Source: Prevotella sp.
Lineage (GTDB): Bacteria > Bacteroidota > Bacteroidia > Bacteroidales > Bacteroidaceae
Reading direction: 5' to 3'
DNA length: 6,806 nt
NCBI GenBank assembly: GCA_022511055.1
Contig: JAFLSH010000168.1
Coordinates: forward strand, 1-6,806
Program-made: the position numbers and the translations under genes
Shown here: one piece after another, positions 1-6,783 of the stretch
How the letters are laid out: every line of letters starts with the position of its first letter
Numbering within the stretch: the first letter of the stretch is position 1
The notes under the pieces: generated by a model
Databases searched by the model: none
Told to the model about the DNA's origin: nothing
The model's input: the letters and a program-made list of their open reading frames with translations, nothing else

Positions 1-122
1 GCAAAATTACAAAATAAAGCCGACATAAAAGCCAACTCTCCGAAAATTCTTTGCAGTAACACGTTGACTTACTACCCGCTACAATCGCAATAACACCTAC
101 AAAAAATTGGCTAATATAAAAG

Positions 123-165
123 TTATACGTATAAAAATGAAGTAATCAGAAAAATAGTTACGTAT
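123..165. promoter_or_regulatory. Paired TACGTA palindromes upstream of the AAA+ gene, possible operator
   Basis: A perfect 12-bp palindrome TTATACGTATAA lies at 123-134. A second TACGTA palindrome lies at 159-164 and overlaps the -7 promoter box. Their centres are 33 bp apart, about three helical turns, and both copies read ACGTAT on the + strand (127-132 and 160-165). This spacing and position would suit a dimeric repressor bound on one face of the DNA. No regulator gene is visible in the window, and AT-rich leaders produce short palindromes by chance, so the operator role is an inference. The AAA+ protein itself has winged-helix-like segments, so autoregulation is conceivable but untested. 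Confidence 0.3.
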
Positions 166-170
166 CTTTG
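163..170 (+). promoter_or_regulatory. Bacteroidota -7 promoter box for the AAA+ ATPase gene
   Basis: TATCTTTG matches the Bacteroidota primary sigma factor -7 consensus TAnnTTTG and lies 39 bp before the ATG at 210. Transcription would start near 177, giving a leader of about 33 nt. No TTTG -33 box is present at the expected place (about 138-143), so the promoter is either weak or activator-dependent. The rest of 1-209 is AT-rich, and I see no gene in it. Confidence 0.55.
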
Positions 171-209
171 CAGCGAAAACATAAAGTAAACTTAATTTTT
201 TGAAAGACT

Positions 210-1982
210 ATGAGTACAAACAAACCAATCAGAAAGTTCAAAATCCCAAGACACCCTCTGAAGGATGAGGTTCTCGACTTCGAAGTGCCCTGCGATGAGT
301 ATAAAGAACCTGAGTCGTGGACTATCATCACCGCGCTTGACCATGTGCTTGACCAGGCAAAACACTCGAAACTGTCAGAGCGCTTTTTCGAGAGATGTAA
401 GAGTCCCTTGCAGTACCTCCGTACGCAGCTTGACCTCACTGACATCCAGATTATAGTCATCGCCATGCTCATTGAGGCTGGCACGCCCATGTCGTGGAGG
501 AAGTTCGGCACCTTCTTAGGTTGCTCCCGGCTGAGTATGATGGTGTACTCTGAGGAGGTTGAAGAGCTTATCAAGAAGCGCTGGGTAATACGAAAAGGCT
601 CGTACGAGACAAACGGATGTTTCGAGGGCTTTGCCCTTGTGTATGGTGTTGTAACGGCCTTGAGACACAATCAGGTGTTTGTTCCCGAGAAGATAGACGG
701 GCTTGAGGAACAGGCTTTCGTCGACAAGCTGGAGAGCTATCTTGACAAAGAACTGAACGGCTACAACCAGGAGTTCAAGGACCATGAAGGGTGGATGGTA
801 CGGCTCGCCGAAGCCAACCCCCATCTGCCTCTATGCCAGACTGTCATGAGCCTTGAGGACATTCACGAGCGGTCGCTCTTGATGTTGAGCGTGTTCGACT
901 ATGCGCAATTTGCAGACTCGGAAGATGAAGGAATAACTATAAACTTTATTGACAAACTTTACCCCGAAGACTATGACTGTAAGAGTCTGCGCAGAAACCT
1001 GAGAAGCGGAAATCACACTCTCATGAAAATGGGAATCTTAGAGCATCGGTGCGAAGACGGCATGGCTGACACAGAACGCTATATGCTGACCCAACAGGCA
1101 AAGGAGAAATTTCTCTCCAACTATACTCCAAGCTGCTCCAAATGCTATCATCCCCGGCAAAACAACCGCTTCTTGAAAAGCTTCACCCAAATTAAGGAGA
1201 AGACACTTTTCTTCAACGCCTCAGAACAGGAGCAAATTGACCGCCTGACCAGCCTGTTGAGCGCAGACGGTCTCTCCTCTGTCCAGCAGAGGCTTGAAGA
1301 GGAAGGAATGCGCAAGGGGGTTGCCTGCCTCTTTTACGGCAGCCCTGGTACGGGAAAGACGGAAACAGTGTTGCAAATAGCACGCCAGACGGGGCGTGAC
1401 ATCATGCAGATTGACATCGCCAGCCTTCGCGACAAGTATGTAGGCGAGAGCGAAAAGAACATCAAGGCAGTGTTTAACCGCTATCGCAAAGCCTGCAAGG
1501 ATGCAGAGATGATTCCCATCCTCTTCTTCAACGAAGCTGATGCCATTTTCAGCATGCGAACCAGTATCGGAGATGCTAACCCTTCCGTAGAGAAGATGGA
1601 GAACGCCATACAGAACATCATCCTCCAGGAGATGGAAACCCTTGAGGGAATTCTCATTGCCACTACAAACCTCACGCAGAACTTAGACGGTGCTTTTGAG
1701 CGCCGATTCCTTTTCAAGATTGAGTTCAACAAGCCAAGCGTAGAGATAAAAACGCGAATCTGGCAAGAGATGATAAAGGATATCAGCGCCGAAGAGGCAA
1801 GAACACTGGCCACAAAGTTCGACTTCTCGGGCGGCCAGATTGAGAATGTTGCCCGCAAGCGCACTATCGACTACATCATCTCCGGCAAAGTGGCGACTCT
1901 TGTCGAACTGGAAAAGTATTGTCAGAACGAGCTGTTAGACAACAAGCGCGACTGCAAGCGCATCATGGGTTTCTCAGCATAG
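210..1982 (+). CDS. AAA+ ATPase with winged-helix-like N-terminal region
   Basis: This 590-residue protein has an AAA+ ATPase module at about 340-570. Walker A is GSPGTGKT (377-384). Walker B is ILFFNEAD, with Asn441-Glu442 where most AAA+ proteins have Asp-Glu. Sensor 1 is ATTN (Asn487), a likely arginine finger is Arg498/Arg499 in FERRF, and a sensor-2-like segment is SGGQIENVAR (540-549). The module most resembles the classical SpoVK/FtsH-type AAA clade, but there is no protease domain. The N-terminal half has no obvious catalytic motif; about 75-135 and 260-305 look like winged helices by helix/turn pattern, which is a by-eye call. No signal peptide or membrane segment is seen, so it is probably cytoplasmic. 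It likely forms a ring that remodels a protein or nucleic-acid partner; the neighbouring helicase-nuclease is the obvious candidate. The ATG at 210 fits the promoter; a weak GAAAG precedes it. Confident as an AAA+ ATPase, unsure of its biological role. Confidence 0.9.
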   Translation: MSTNKPIRKFKIPRHPLKDEVLDFEVPCDEYKEPESWTIITALDHVLDQAKHSKLSERFFERCKSPLQYLRTQLDLTDIQIIVIAMLIEAGTPMSWRKFGTFLGCSRLSMMVYSEEVEELIKKRWVIRKGSYETNGCFEGFALVYGVVTALRHNQVFVPEKIDGLEEQAFVDKLESYLDKELNGYNQEFKDHEGWMVRLAEANPHLPLCQTVMSLEDIHERSLLMLSVFDYAQFADSEDEGITINFIDKLYPEDYDCKSLRRNLRSGNHTLMKMGILEHRCEDGMADTERYMLTQQAKEKFLSNYTPSCSKCYHPRQNNRFLKSFTQIKEKTLFFNASEQEQIDRLTSLLSADGLSSVQQRLEEEGMRKGVACLFYGSPGTGKTETVLQIARQTGRDIMQIDIASLRDKYVGESEKNIKAVFNRYRKACKDAEMIPILFFNEADAIFSMRTSIGDANPSVEKMENAIQNIILQEMETLEGILIATTNLTQNLDGAFERRFLFKIEFNKPSVEIKTRIWQEMIKDISAEEARTLATKFDFSGGQIENVARKRTIDYIISGKVATLVELEKYCQNELLDNKRDCKRIMGFSA

Positions 1983-1989
1983 TCTGGGC

Positions 1990-1997
1990 ATGACATT
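1990..1997 (+). repeat. Left copy of the 8-bp target-site duplication
   Basis: ATGACATT directly precedes the left inverted repeat and is repeated exactly just after the right one. It starts 8 bases past the AAA+ stop codon (TAG, 1980-1982), so the insertion did not touch that gene. The match runs to 9 bases (CATGACATT) if the preceding C is counted, but at the right end that C also belongs to the inverted repeat. Confidence 0.85.
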
Positions 1998-2018
1998 GGG
2001 AACTATATACTTGTTGGC
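1998..2018 (+). repeat. Left terminal inverted repeat of the MITE
   Basis: This 21-bp end begins GGGAACTATATAC and ends TTGTTGGC. It is the reverse complement of 2146-2166 except at A2009. The pairing can be extended outward by only one base (T1997 with A2167), which lies in the duplicated target, so the element boundary is sharp. Confidence 0.88.
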
Positions 2019-2073
2019 GGTGGTGTCAACAGAGATTTTATATGACCTTTCATAGTTAAAAAATGTATTTTTA

Positions 2074-2106
2074 TTTGGAGCTTCCCAGAAAATATCCATA
2101 TATTTG
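2074..2106 (+). promoter_or_regulatory. Promoter inside the MITE reading into the helicase gene
   Basis: TTTG at 2074-2077 (-33) and TATATTTG at 2099-2106 (-7, consensus TAnnTTTG) are separated by 21 bp, within the normal 19-21 bp range for Bacteroidota housekeeping promoters. The expected start is near 2113, giving a leader of about 85 nt that contains the right inverted repeat. It lies wholly within the inserted element, so the helicase gene appears to have acquired this promoter by insertion. Confidence 0.7.
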
Positions 2107-2145
2107 CAAAAAAATATTGATAGGGGGCAAAAAAAAAGTATCATT

Positions 2146-2166
2146 GCCAACAAGCATATAGTTCCC
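2146..2166 (-). repeat. Right terminal inverted repeat of the MITE
   Basis: This 21-bp end begins GCCAACAAGCATATAG and ends TTCCC, and is the reverse complement of 1998-2018 with one mismatch. In a read-through transcript from the upstream gene the two ends could pair into a long stem. Transcripts from the internal promoter contain only this copy. Confidence 0.88.
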
Positions 2167-2174
2167 ATGACATT
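2167..2174 (+). repeat. Right copy of the 8-bp target-site duplication
   Basis: ATGACATT is identical to 1990-1997. It ends 23 bases before the helicase start codon, so the native ribosome binding site of that gene was left intact by the insertion. Confidence 0.85.
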
Positions 2175-2187
2175 TACAAAATCAAAA

Positions 2188-2192
2188 AAAGG
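2188..2192 (+). promoter_or_regulatory. Ribosome binding site supporting the helicase start
   Basis: AAAGG lies 5 bases upstream of the ATG at 2198 in a purine-rich tract. It supports this start over later in-frame ATGs. It lies outside the inserted element and so is original to the operon. Confidence 0.55.
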
Positions 2193-2197
2193 TAAAA

Positions 2198-5100
2198 ATG
2201 GAAAAGCAAGTAGACATTTTAGGAGAACATAGAGGGAAGGTCTGTATAGAATACATGCCCTGTCTGAACTACGTCATGGTACTGAACAAGCAGCAGGGCA
2301 TCAGCAAGTTAGAGTTGAGAAACGCCTCTGCCGAGTCTTGGCACAACGTTTCCGTCGCCCTGTCCGGCGAGCTGATTGAGCCATGCCAGCAAAACATCGC
2401 CTTCCTGAAGCACGGGAAGACGGTGAGCATCATCGACTTCGACCTCCGCCCCGTGCTGACCAAGCTGATGGCACTGACCGAGTCCGTACAGACCTCGTTC
2501 TGCCTGACCGTGACCATTGACGGCGAACAGGTGCTGCGCCATTCGCTGCCGCTCACGGTGATGACCGTAAACCAGTGGCACGGCATTGACACGCTGCCAG
2601 AGCTGATTGCCTCATACGTCACCCCCAACTATCCGGGCATACACGATTTGTGCCGAGGCGCATCAGAGTGTCTGAAGCAGGCTACGGGCAAGGATGCATT
2701 AGACGACTATCAGGCACAAGACAGGCTGCAGGTTTCCCATCAGGTAGAGGCCATGTTCAATGCGCTCAGAGCAATGAACATCACCTACGCCACAACCCCT
2801 GCCAACTTCGAGGTTACAGGGCAGAAAATACGATTGGCAGACCAGGTTCTCCACTCTAAGATGGGAAACTGCCTGGACCTCTCGCTGCTGGTGTGTTCGT
2901 GTCTCGAGGCCATAGGGCTCCACACCGTCGTTGTGCTGTTCCAGACCCATGCCATCATGGGCGTGTGGACAGAGGAATCCGTCTGGACACCTATGGTAGG
3001 CTATGATATCAAGTCATTGAAAAAATCTATTGAAGACCACCATCTGCTGATGCTGCTTGATGCGACTGCCATCGCAGGGGGCGGCAGCCTGACTGATGCC
3101 ATGGTTTACGCCGAAAAATACATTGACGACCATGCAAAGGAATTCAACTTGTATGTCGACATCCAGTCTGCCCGCAATAACGGCGTGCGCCCCCTACCCC
3201 ACTGCATACTGACCGAGACGGGGTGGGTAGTAGAGGAAGAAGGAGTGGCGTGTGCAGACGACAACTGGCAGATTGGAGAAGCCATCAATCCCGCCAGGCT
3301 GGAAAACAAGCGGCTGTTGTGGGAGCGGAAACTCCTGGACCTTACCATGTGCAACAACCTGCTCAACATGAAGCGGACCAGCCAGATTGTGCCTTTCAAA
3401 GACATACCCACCGATGACATCTTGCAGGCGCTCAAGTCGAGCAAGCTGTTGGAGCTGCTTGACACAAAGGACAATCTGAAGACGGCAAAAGACCTTTACC
3501 GTGCTGCCCGCAACTTGCTGGAGGAGAACGGAGCCAACACCCTGTTCCTGTCCATTGGCGTTCTGAAGTGGTATGACAACGTAAGCAGCACGCCCTATCT
3601 GGCACCAATCATCTTTGTTCCAATTGAGATTGTCAGGCAGAACTCAAAGCAATACGTTGTGAGGATGCGTGACGAGGAGCCGCTACTCAACACCACCCTT
3701 TTCGAGAAGCTCCGCCAAGATTTTGACATCGATATCCCAACGCTCAGCTTCATGATGGACCACACCAACGTGCTGAAGCAATGGAAAGGAGTATTAACCG
3801 AGCTGCAAGAGAGCATCGACACGCTGTGCAAAGACGCGAAAAAGCCGTGGGAGGTAAAAGAGGAGTGCCGGTTAGGCATCTTCTCGTTCTCGAAGTTCGT
3901 GATGTGGAACGACATCCACACGGGCAGCGCCGTACTCGAGCGGAATCCCATCATCGCCAGTCTTATCACAGGGCAGTCGCTCCTGGATACCACCGAAGCC
4001 GACACCAATGCTCGCGAGCTTGACAGTGTGGCGAAGCCTGCCGACTACGCCGTTCCGCTGGATGCTGACTCCTCGCAGCTGGAGGCTATTGTGAAGTCCG
4101 GCAAAGGCGACTCGTTTCTGCTGTACGGCCCACCAGGAACAGGAAAGTCGCAAACTATCACAAACATGATTGCCAATGCCCTCCACCAAGGGAAAAGGGT
4201 GCTGTTCGTGGCTGAGAAGAAAGCGGCTCTCGAAGTGGTGCAGGAACGGCTCGGCAAGATTGGCCTGGCTCCCTTCTGTCTGGAGCTGCACAGCAACAAG
4301 ACCGACAAGAAGTCATTTCTCGAACAAATGAACACCGTGCTGAACATGCCCCAAACCTCCCAGCACCCCTTCTTCGAGAAACACAGCGATGAACTCTTTG
4401 CCAAGCGCCAAGAGCTGAACGCATACATCAACGCACTGCACAAACGGCGCAAACAAGGATTGTCGCTCTACGAACACATCAACAGATACCTGGACATTGA
4501 AGGCGAGATGCTGTCGCTGTCCTTCAACGACATCTGCCATCTCGACATAGAGAAAATGGAAGAAATCTGCTCGCTCCTGCTTTCGCTCGACAAGGTAGAG
4601 GAAATCTTAGGCTACCATCCCGCCAAAAGCCAGTTCATGGGGTTGTACCCGCTGGAGAACTCCATTCAAAACCAGACGGAAATCACGCGGCTGCTGGCCC
4701 TGCTGCCCAACGAGATAGCCTGTGCCAAGAAGAAAGCTGCCAGTTTCCTGAATCGCTGGTTTCAGAAAAAGACACCGCTGCAGCTGCTCCAAGAGCGCGA
4801 AAGCTGGCAGCAGCTATGCTCGCTGGCTGTCATCGACGACAGGCTGCTTTCTGACCTCGGCACACTGGAAGAGGCCATTGCGCGCTGGAATGCCAACTGC
4901 GACTATCTCCGTCAGTGGTATCATTTCTCTACCGTCTGGCTGAAATTGCGCCGGCACAACATTCCCCATGTGCTTGCCTACTACCTTCAGCACAACGGAG
5001 TGTCCACGGCGCGCGCCTTCTCCAAAGGCTACTTCATGCGGATGATTCACAGCATCATCGAGCAAGACAATGACCTGCGCTCGTTCAACGGCATGCTGTT

Positions 5101-6589
5101 CGAAGATGTCATCAACCAGTTCCGCTGCCTGAGCCGCAACTTCCAGAAGCTCACCGTTGAATCCCTCCGGCACAGGCTGACCGGGCAGGTGGCCGAGGCG
5201 GTGGCCGACAAGGAGCTGAACGAGGAACTAACCATATTGCGAAAGAAAATCTCGACAAACGGCCGTGCCACCTCTGTCCGCAAGATGATTGAGCAGACAC
5301 GCAACATTCTGCCACGCCTCTGCCCGTGCATGCTGATGAGCCCGCTCTCCGTAGCGCAGTATTTGGAAATGACGACAGGCTTGTTTGACCTTGTCATCTT
5401 CGACGAAGCAAGCCAGATGCCGACAAGCGAGGCCATCGGCGCCATTGCCCGCAGTAAGGCAGTAGTAGTGGTGGGCGACCCCAAGCAGATGCCCCCGACC
5501 AGTTTCTTTACGGCAAACAACACCACCGAGGACGATGTTGACGTTGACGACCTGGAGTCAATCCTCGAAGACTGCATCTCCATATCCCTGCCCCACAGAT
5601 ACCTCAATTGGCACTACCGCTCCAGACACGAAAGCCTGATAGCTTTCAGCAATGCCCATTTCTATGACGGCCAGCTGGTTACGTTCCCGTCTGTCGACGA
5701 CCAAGACTGCAAAGTGTCGCTGCAATACGTCGAGGGTACATACGACTTCGGCAAAACGCGGAGTAACCAACAGGAGGCAAAGGCCATCGTTGCCGATGTC
5801 ATTGCCCGTCTTCGCAGCCAGCTGCCTACGCACGAGGGCGGAGCGGGAAGCCCCCGCCGCAGCATCGGCATAGTGTCGTTCAACAAAAACCAGGCAAACC
5901 TCATTGAAGACCTTCTGATGGACACACTGGCGAAAGACCCGCCGCTCGAGGAACTGGCATTGAAGAGCGATGAGCCCATCTTCGTCAAAAACCTGGAGAA
6001 CGTGCAGGGCGATGAGCGCGACATCATACTCTTCTCCGTAGGCTACGGCCCCGACAAGTTCGGGAAATTGAGCATGAACTTTGGCCCGCTAAACCAGGCC
6101 GGCGGTGAGCGGCGACTGAATGTGGCTGTTTCCAGGGCTCGCTACGAAATGAAGGTGTTCTCTACACTCCACCCCCACCAGATAGACCTTCAGCGCACGA
6201 ATGCCGTGGGGGTACGCGGGCTGAAGCGGTTTCTCGAATATGCCGAGACGGGGGTGCTGCCTTGCCCGGCTCCGCAGCTGCACAACCAGAAGAGCGACAC
6301 CCTTGTGGAGCAAATCAGCCAGAAGCTCCGGGAAAAGGGATTTGAAGTGCATCAGAACATTGGCAACTCCAAGTTCAACATCGACATTGCCCTTGTCGAC
6401 CGCAATGCTCCCACCCGCTATGCCATAGGCATCATTGTCGACACGCCGGGCTACCACGCCGTACCTACTGCTTCTGACCGTGAGATAGTGCAGCCCGACA
6501 TCCTTCGTTCCCTCGGCTGGACACTCCATCACATCTGGTCTGTCGACTGGATGGAGTGCCCCGACAGGTGTCTGAAGGACATTGTGTGA
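2198..6589 (+). CDS. DUF4011-SF1 helicase-Vsr-like nuclease, probable defence protein
   Basis: This 1463-residue protein begins with a beta-sandwich-like region (about 10-130). A transglutaminase-like fold follows (about 135-300), with MGNCLD (Cys225) and THA (His251), and Asp270 as a possible third residue. DUF4011 (about 370-515) shows WERKLLDLT at 375-383. The helicase has Walker A GPPGTGKS (644-651), a long helical insertion (about 700-1020), motif II DEAS (1069-1072), motif III GDPKQ (1093-1097), HYRSRHE around Arg1141, VQGDERD (1269-1275) and motif VI GGERRLNVAVSRAR (1302-1315). The C-terminus (about 1350-1455) is Vsr/MTES_1575-like, with FNID (Asp1396), GIIVD (Asp1415), DRE, LGW and WSVDW. 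The usual GIECDG glutamate is Ile1413. The DUF3320 domain often found in relatives is not visible. Known proteins of this layout are linked to anti-phage defence (Hhe type, from memory). It probably unwinds and cleaves invading nucleic acid; this function is inferred. The frame is intact, and all SF1 motifs are present. Confidence 0.92.
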   Translation: MEKQVDILGEHRGKVCIEYMPCLNYVMVLNKQQGISKLELRNASAESWHNVSVALSGELIEPCQQNIAFLKHGKTVSIIDFDLRPVLTKLMALTESVQTSFCLTVTIDGEQVLRHSLPLTVMTVNQWHGIDTLPELIASYVTPNYPGIHDLCRGASECLKQATGKDALDDYQAQDRLQVSHQVEAMFNALRAMNITYATTPANFEVTGQKIRLADQVLHSKMGNCLDLSLLVCSCLEAIGLHTVVVLFQTHAIMGVWTEESVWTPMVGYDIKSLKKSIEDHHLLMLLDATAIAGGGSLTDAMVYAEKYIDDHAKEFNLYVDIQSARNNGVRPLPHCILTETGWVVEEEGVACADDNWQIGEAINPARLENKRLLWERKLLDLTMCNNLLNMKRTSQIVPFKDIPTDDILQALKSSKLLELLDTKDNLKTAKDLYRAARNLLEENGANTLFLSIGVLKWYDNVSSTPYLAPIIFVPIEIVRQNSKQYVVRMRDEEPLLNTTLFEKLRQDFDIDIPTLSFMMDHTNVLKQWKGVLTELQESIDTLCKDAKKPWEVKEECRLGIFSFSKFVMWNDIHTGSAVLERNPIIASLITGQSLLDTTEADTNARELDSVAKPADYAVPLDADSSQLEAIVKSGKGDSFLLYGPPGTGKSQTITNMIANALHQGKRVLFVAEKKAALEVVQERLGKIGLAPFCLELHSNKTDKKSFLEQMNTVLNMPQTSQHPFFEKHSDELFAKRQELNAYINALHKRRKQGLSLYEHINRYLDIEGEMLSLSFNDICHLDIEKMEEICSLLLSLDKVEEILGYHPAKSQFMGLYPLENSIQNQTEITRLLALLPNEIACAKKKAASFLNRWFQKKTPLQLLQERESWQQLCSLAVIDDRLLSDLGTLEEAIARWNANCDYLRQWYHFSTVWLKLRRHNIPHVLAYYLQHNGVSTARAFSKGYFMRMIHSIIEQDNDLRSFNGMLFEDVINQFRCLSRNFQKLTVESLRHRLTGQVAEAVADKELNEELTILRKKISTNGRATSVRKMIEQTRNILPRLCPCMLMSPLSVAQYLEMTTGLFDLVIFDEASQMPTSEAIGAIARSKAVVVVGDPKQMPPTSFFTANNTTEDDVDVDDLESILEDCISISLPHRYLNWHYRSRHESLIAFSNAHFYDGQLVTFPSVDDQDCKVSLQYVEGTYDFGKTRSNQQEAKAIVADVIARLRSQLPTHEGGAGSPRRSIGIVSFNKNQANLIEDLLMDTLAKDPPLEELALKSDEPIFVKNLENVQGDERDIILFSVGYGPDKFGKLSMNFGPLNQAGGERRLNVAVSRARYEMKVFSTLHPHQIDLQRTNAVGVRGLKRFLEYAETGVLPCPAPQLHNQKSDTLVEQISQKLREKGFEVHQNIGNSKFNIDIALVDRNAPTRYAIGIIVDTPGYHAVPTASDREIVQPDILRSLGWTLHHIWSVDWMECPDRCLKDIV

Positions 6590-6595
6590 TACCCC

Positions 6596-6657
6596 AAAAT
6601 CTCCGCGAGTTTCAGGGAAAAAGCGACGCTTTCTTACCTGAAACTCGCGGAGTTTTT
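6596..6657 (+). terminator. Long intrinsic terminator after the helicase gene
   Basis: A perfect 16-bp inverted repeat (6601-6616 with 6637-6652, arms CTCCGCGAGTTTCAGG and its reverse complement) starts 12 bases after the TGA. An inner stem AAAGC/GCTTT (6620-6624 with 6628-6632) extends it to a nearly continuous hairpin. TTTTT follows at 6653-6657. AAAA at 6596-6599 precedes the left arm, so it could also stop transcription arriving from the right. The arms are longer and more perfect than most intrinsic terminators, so a mobile or interspersed hairpin repeat is also possible. Confidence 0.8.
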
Positions 6658-6751
6658 CAAGGCAATTACGTACAATTTGCTCCAAATCTATGTATTCTGT
6701 TACTGCACTTGCTTGAATCATTTTTTCTATTTACTAATAAATATTTGAATA

Positions 6752-6783
6752 TTTGTTTAATTCAGATATTTATTGTATATTTG
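6752..6783 (+). promoter_or_regulatory. Bacteroidota promoter for a gene beyond the window
   Basis: TTTG at 6752-6755 (-33) and TATATTTG at 6776-6783 (-7) are 20 bp apart, a near-perfect housekeeping promoter. Transcription would start near 6790. The only ATG after it within the window (6792) meets a stop two codons later, so the gene served must start to the right of the window. The stretch 6658-6751 is AT-rich and has no recognisable gene. Confidence 0.65.

Larger units (their letters stand above)
1998..2166. mobile_element. 169-bp MITE-like element between the two genes
   Basis: The element is bounded by 21-bp inverted repeats starting GGGAACTATAT at each end and matching at 20 of 21 positions (A2009 faces C2155). 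It is flanked by the perfect direct repeat ATGACATT. These features together are the signature of a transposed element. It is too short to encode a transposase, so it must be mobilised by an enzyme encoded elsewhere. An 8-bp duplication is known for several IS families, including IS1595, ISL3, IS66 and IS256; I cannot choose among them from the ends alone. The interior is AT-rich with an A9 tract at 2129-2137, and carries a promoter pointing right. Reconstructing the empty site gives a 38-nt gap between the flanking genes. An alternative reading is a plain intercistronic stem with a 127-nt loop, but the duplication argues for transposition. Confidence 0.85.

Noticed and set aside
55..73. Short inverted repeat AGTAA-N9-TTACT in the leader
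   Set aside because: Five-base arms in AT-rich DNA are expected by chance, and it sits about 100 bp upstream of the promoter box.
158..670. A 170-codon minus-strand open frame over the start of the AAA+ gene
   Set aside because: It overlaps the promoter and N-terminus of the real gene and has no known motif or start signal.
1974..2168. A 64-codon open frame on the minus strand spanning the spacer
   Set aside because: It almost exactly covers the MITE, begins in its right end, runs into the AAA+ stop region, and has no ribosome binding site or recognisable domain. It is a by-product of an AT-rich element.
5047..5607. A 186-codon minus-strand open frame
   Set aside because: It is antisense to helicase motifs II and III. 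The + strand frame has clear SF1 motifs, so this one is a codon-bias shadow.
6089..6721. A 210-codon minus-strand open frame over the end of the helicase gene
   Set aside because: It lies opposite conserved helicase motif VI and the nuclease domain and crosses the terminator hairpin. Its protein resembles nothing I know, so it is a shadow.
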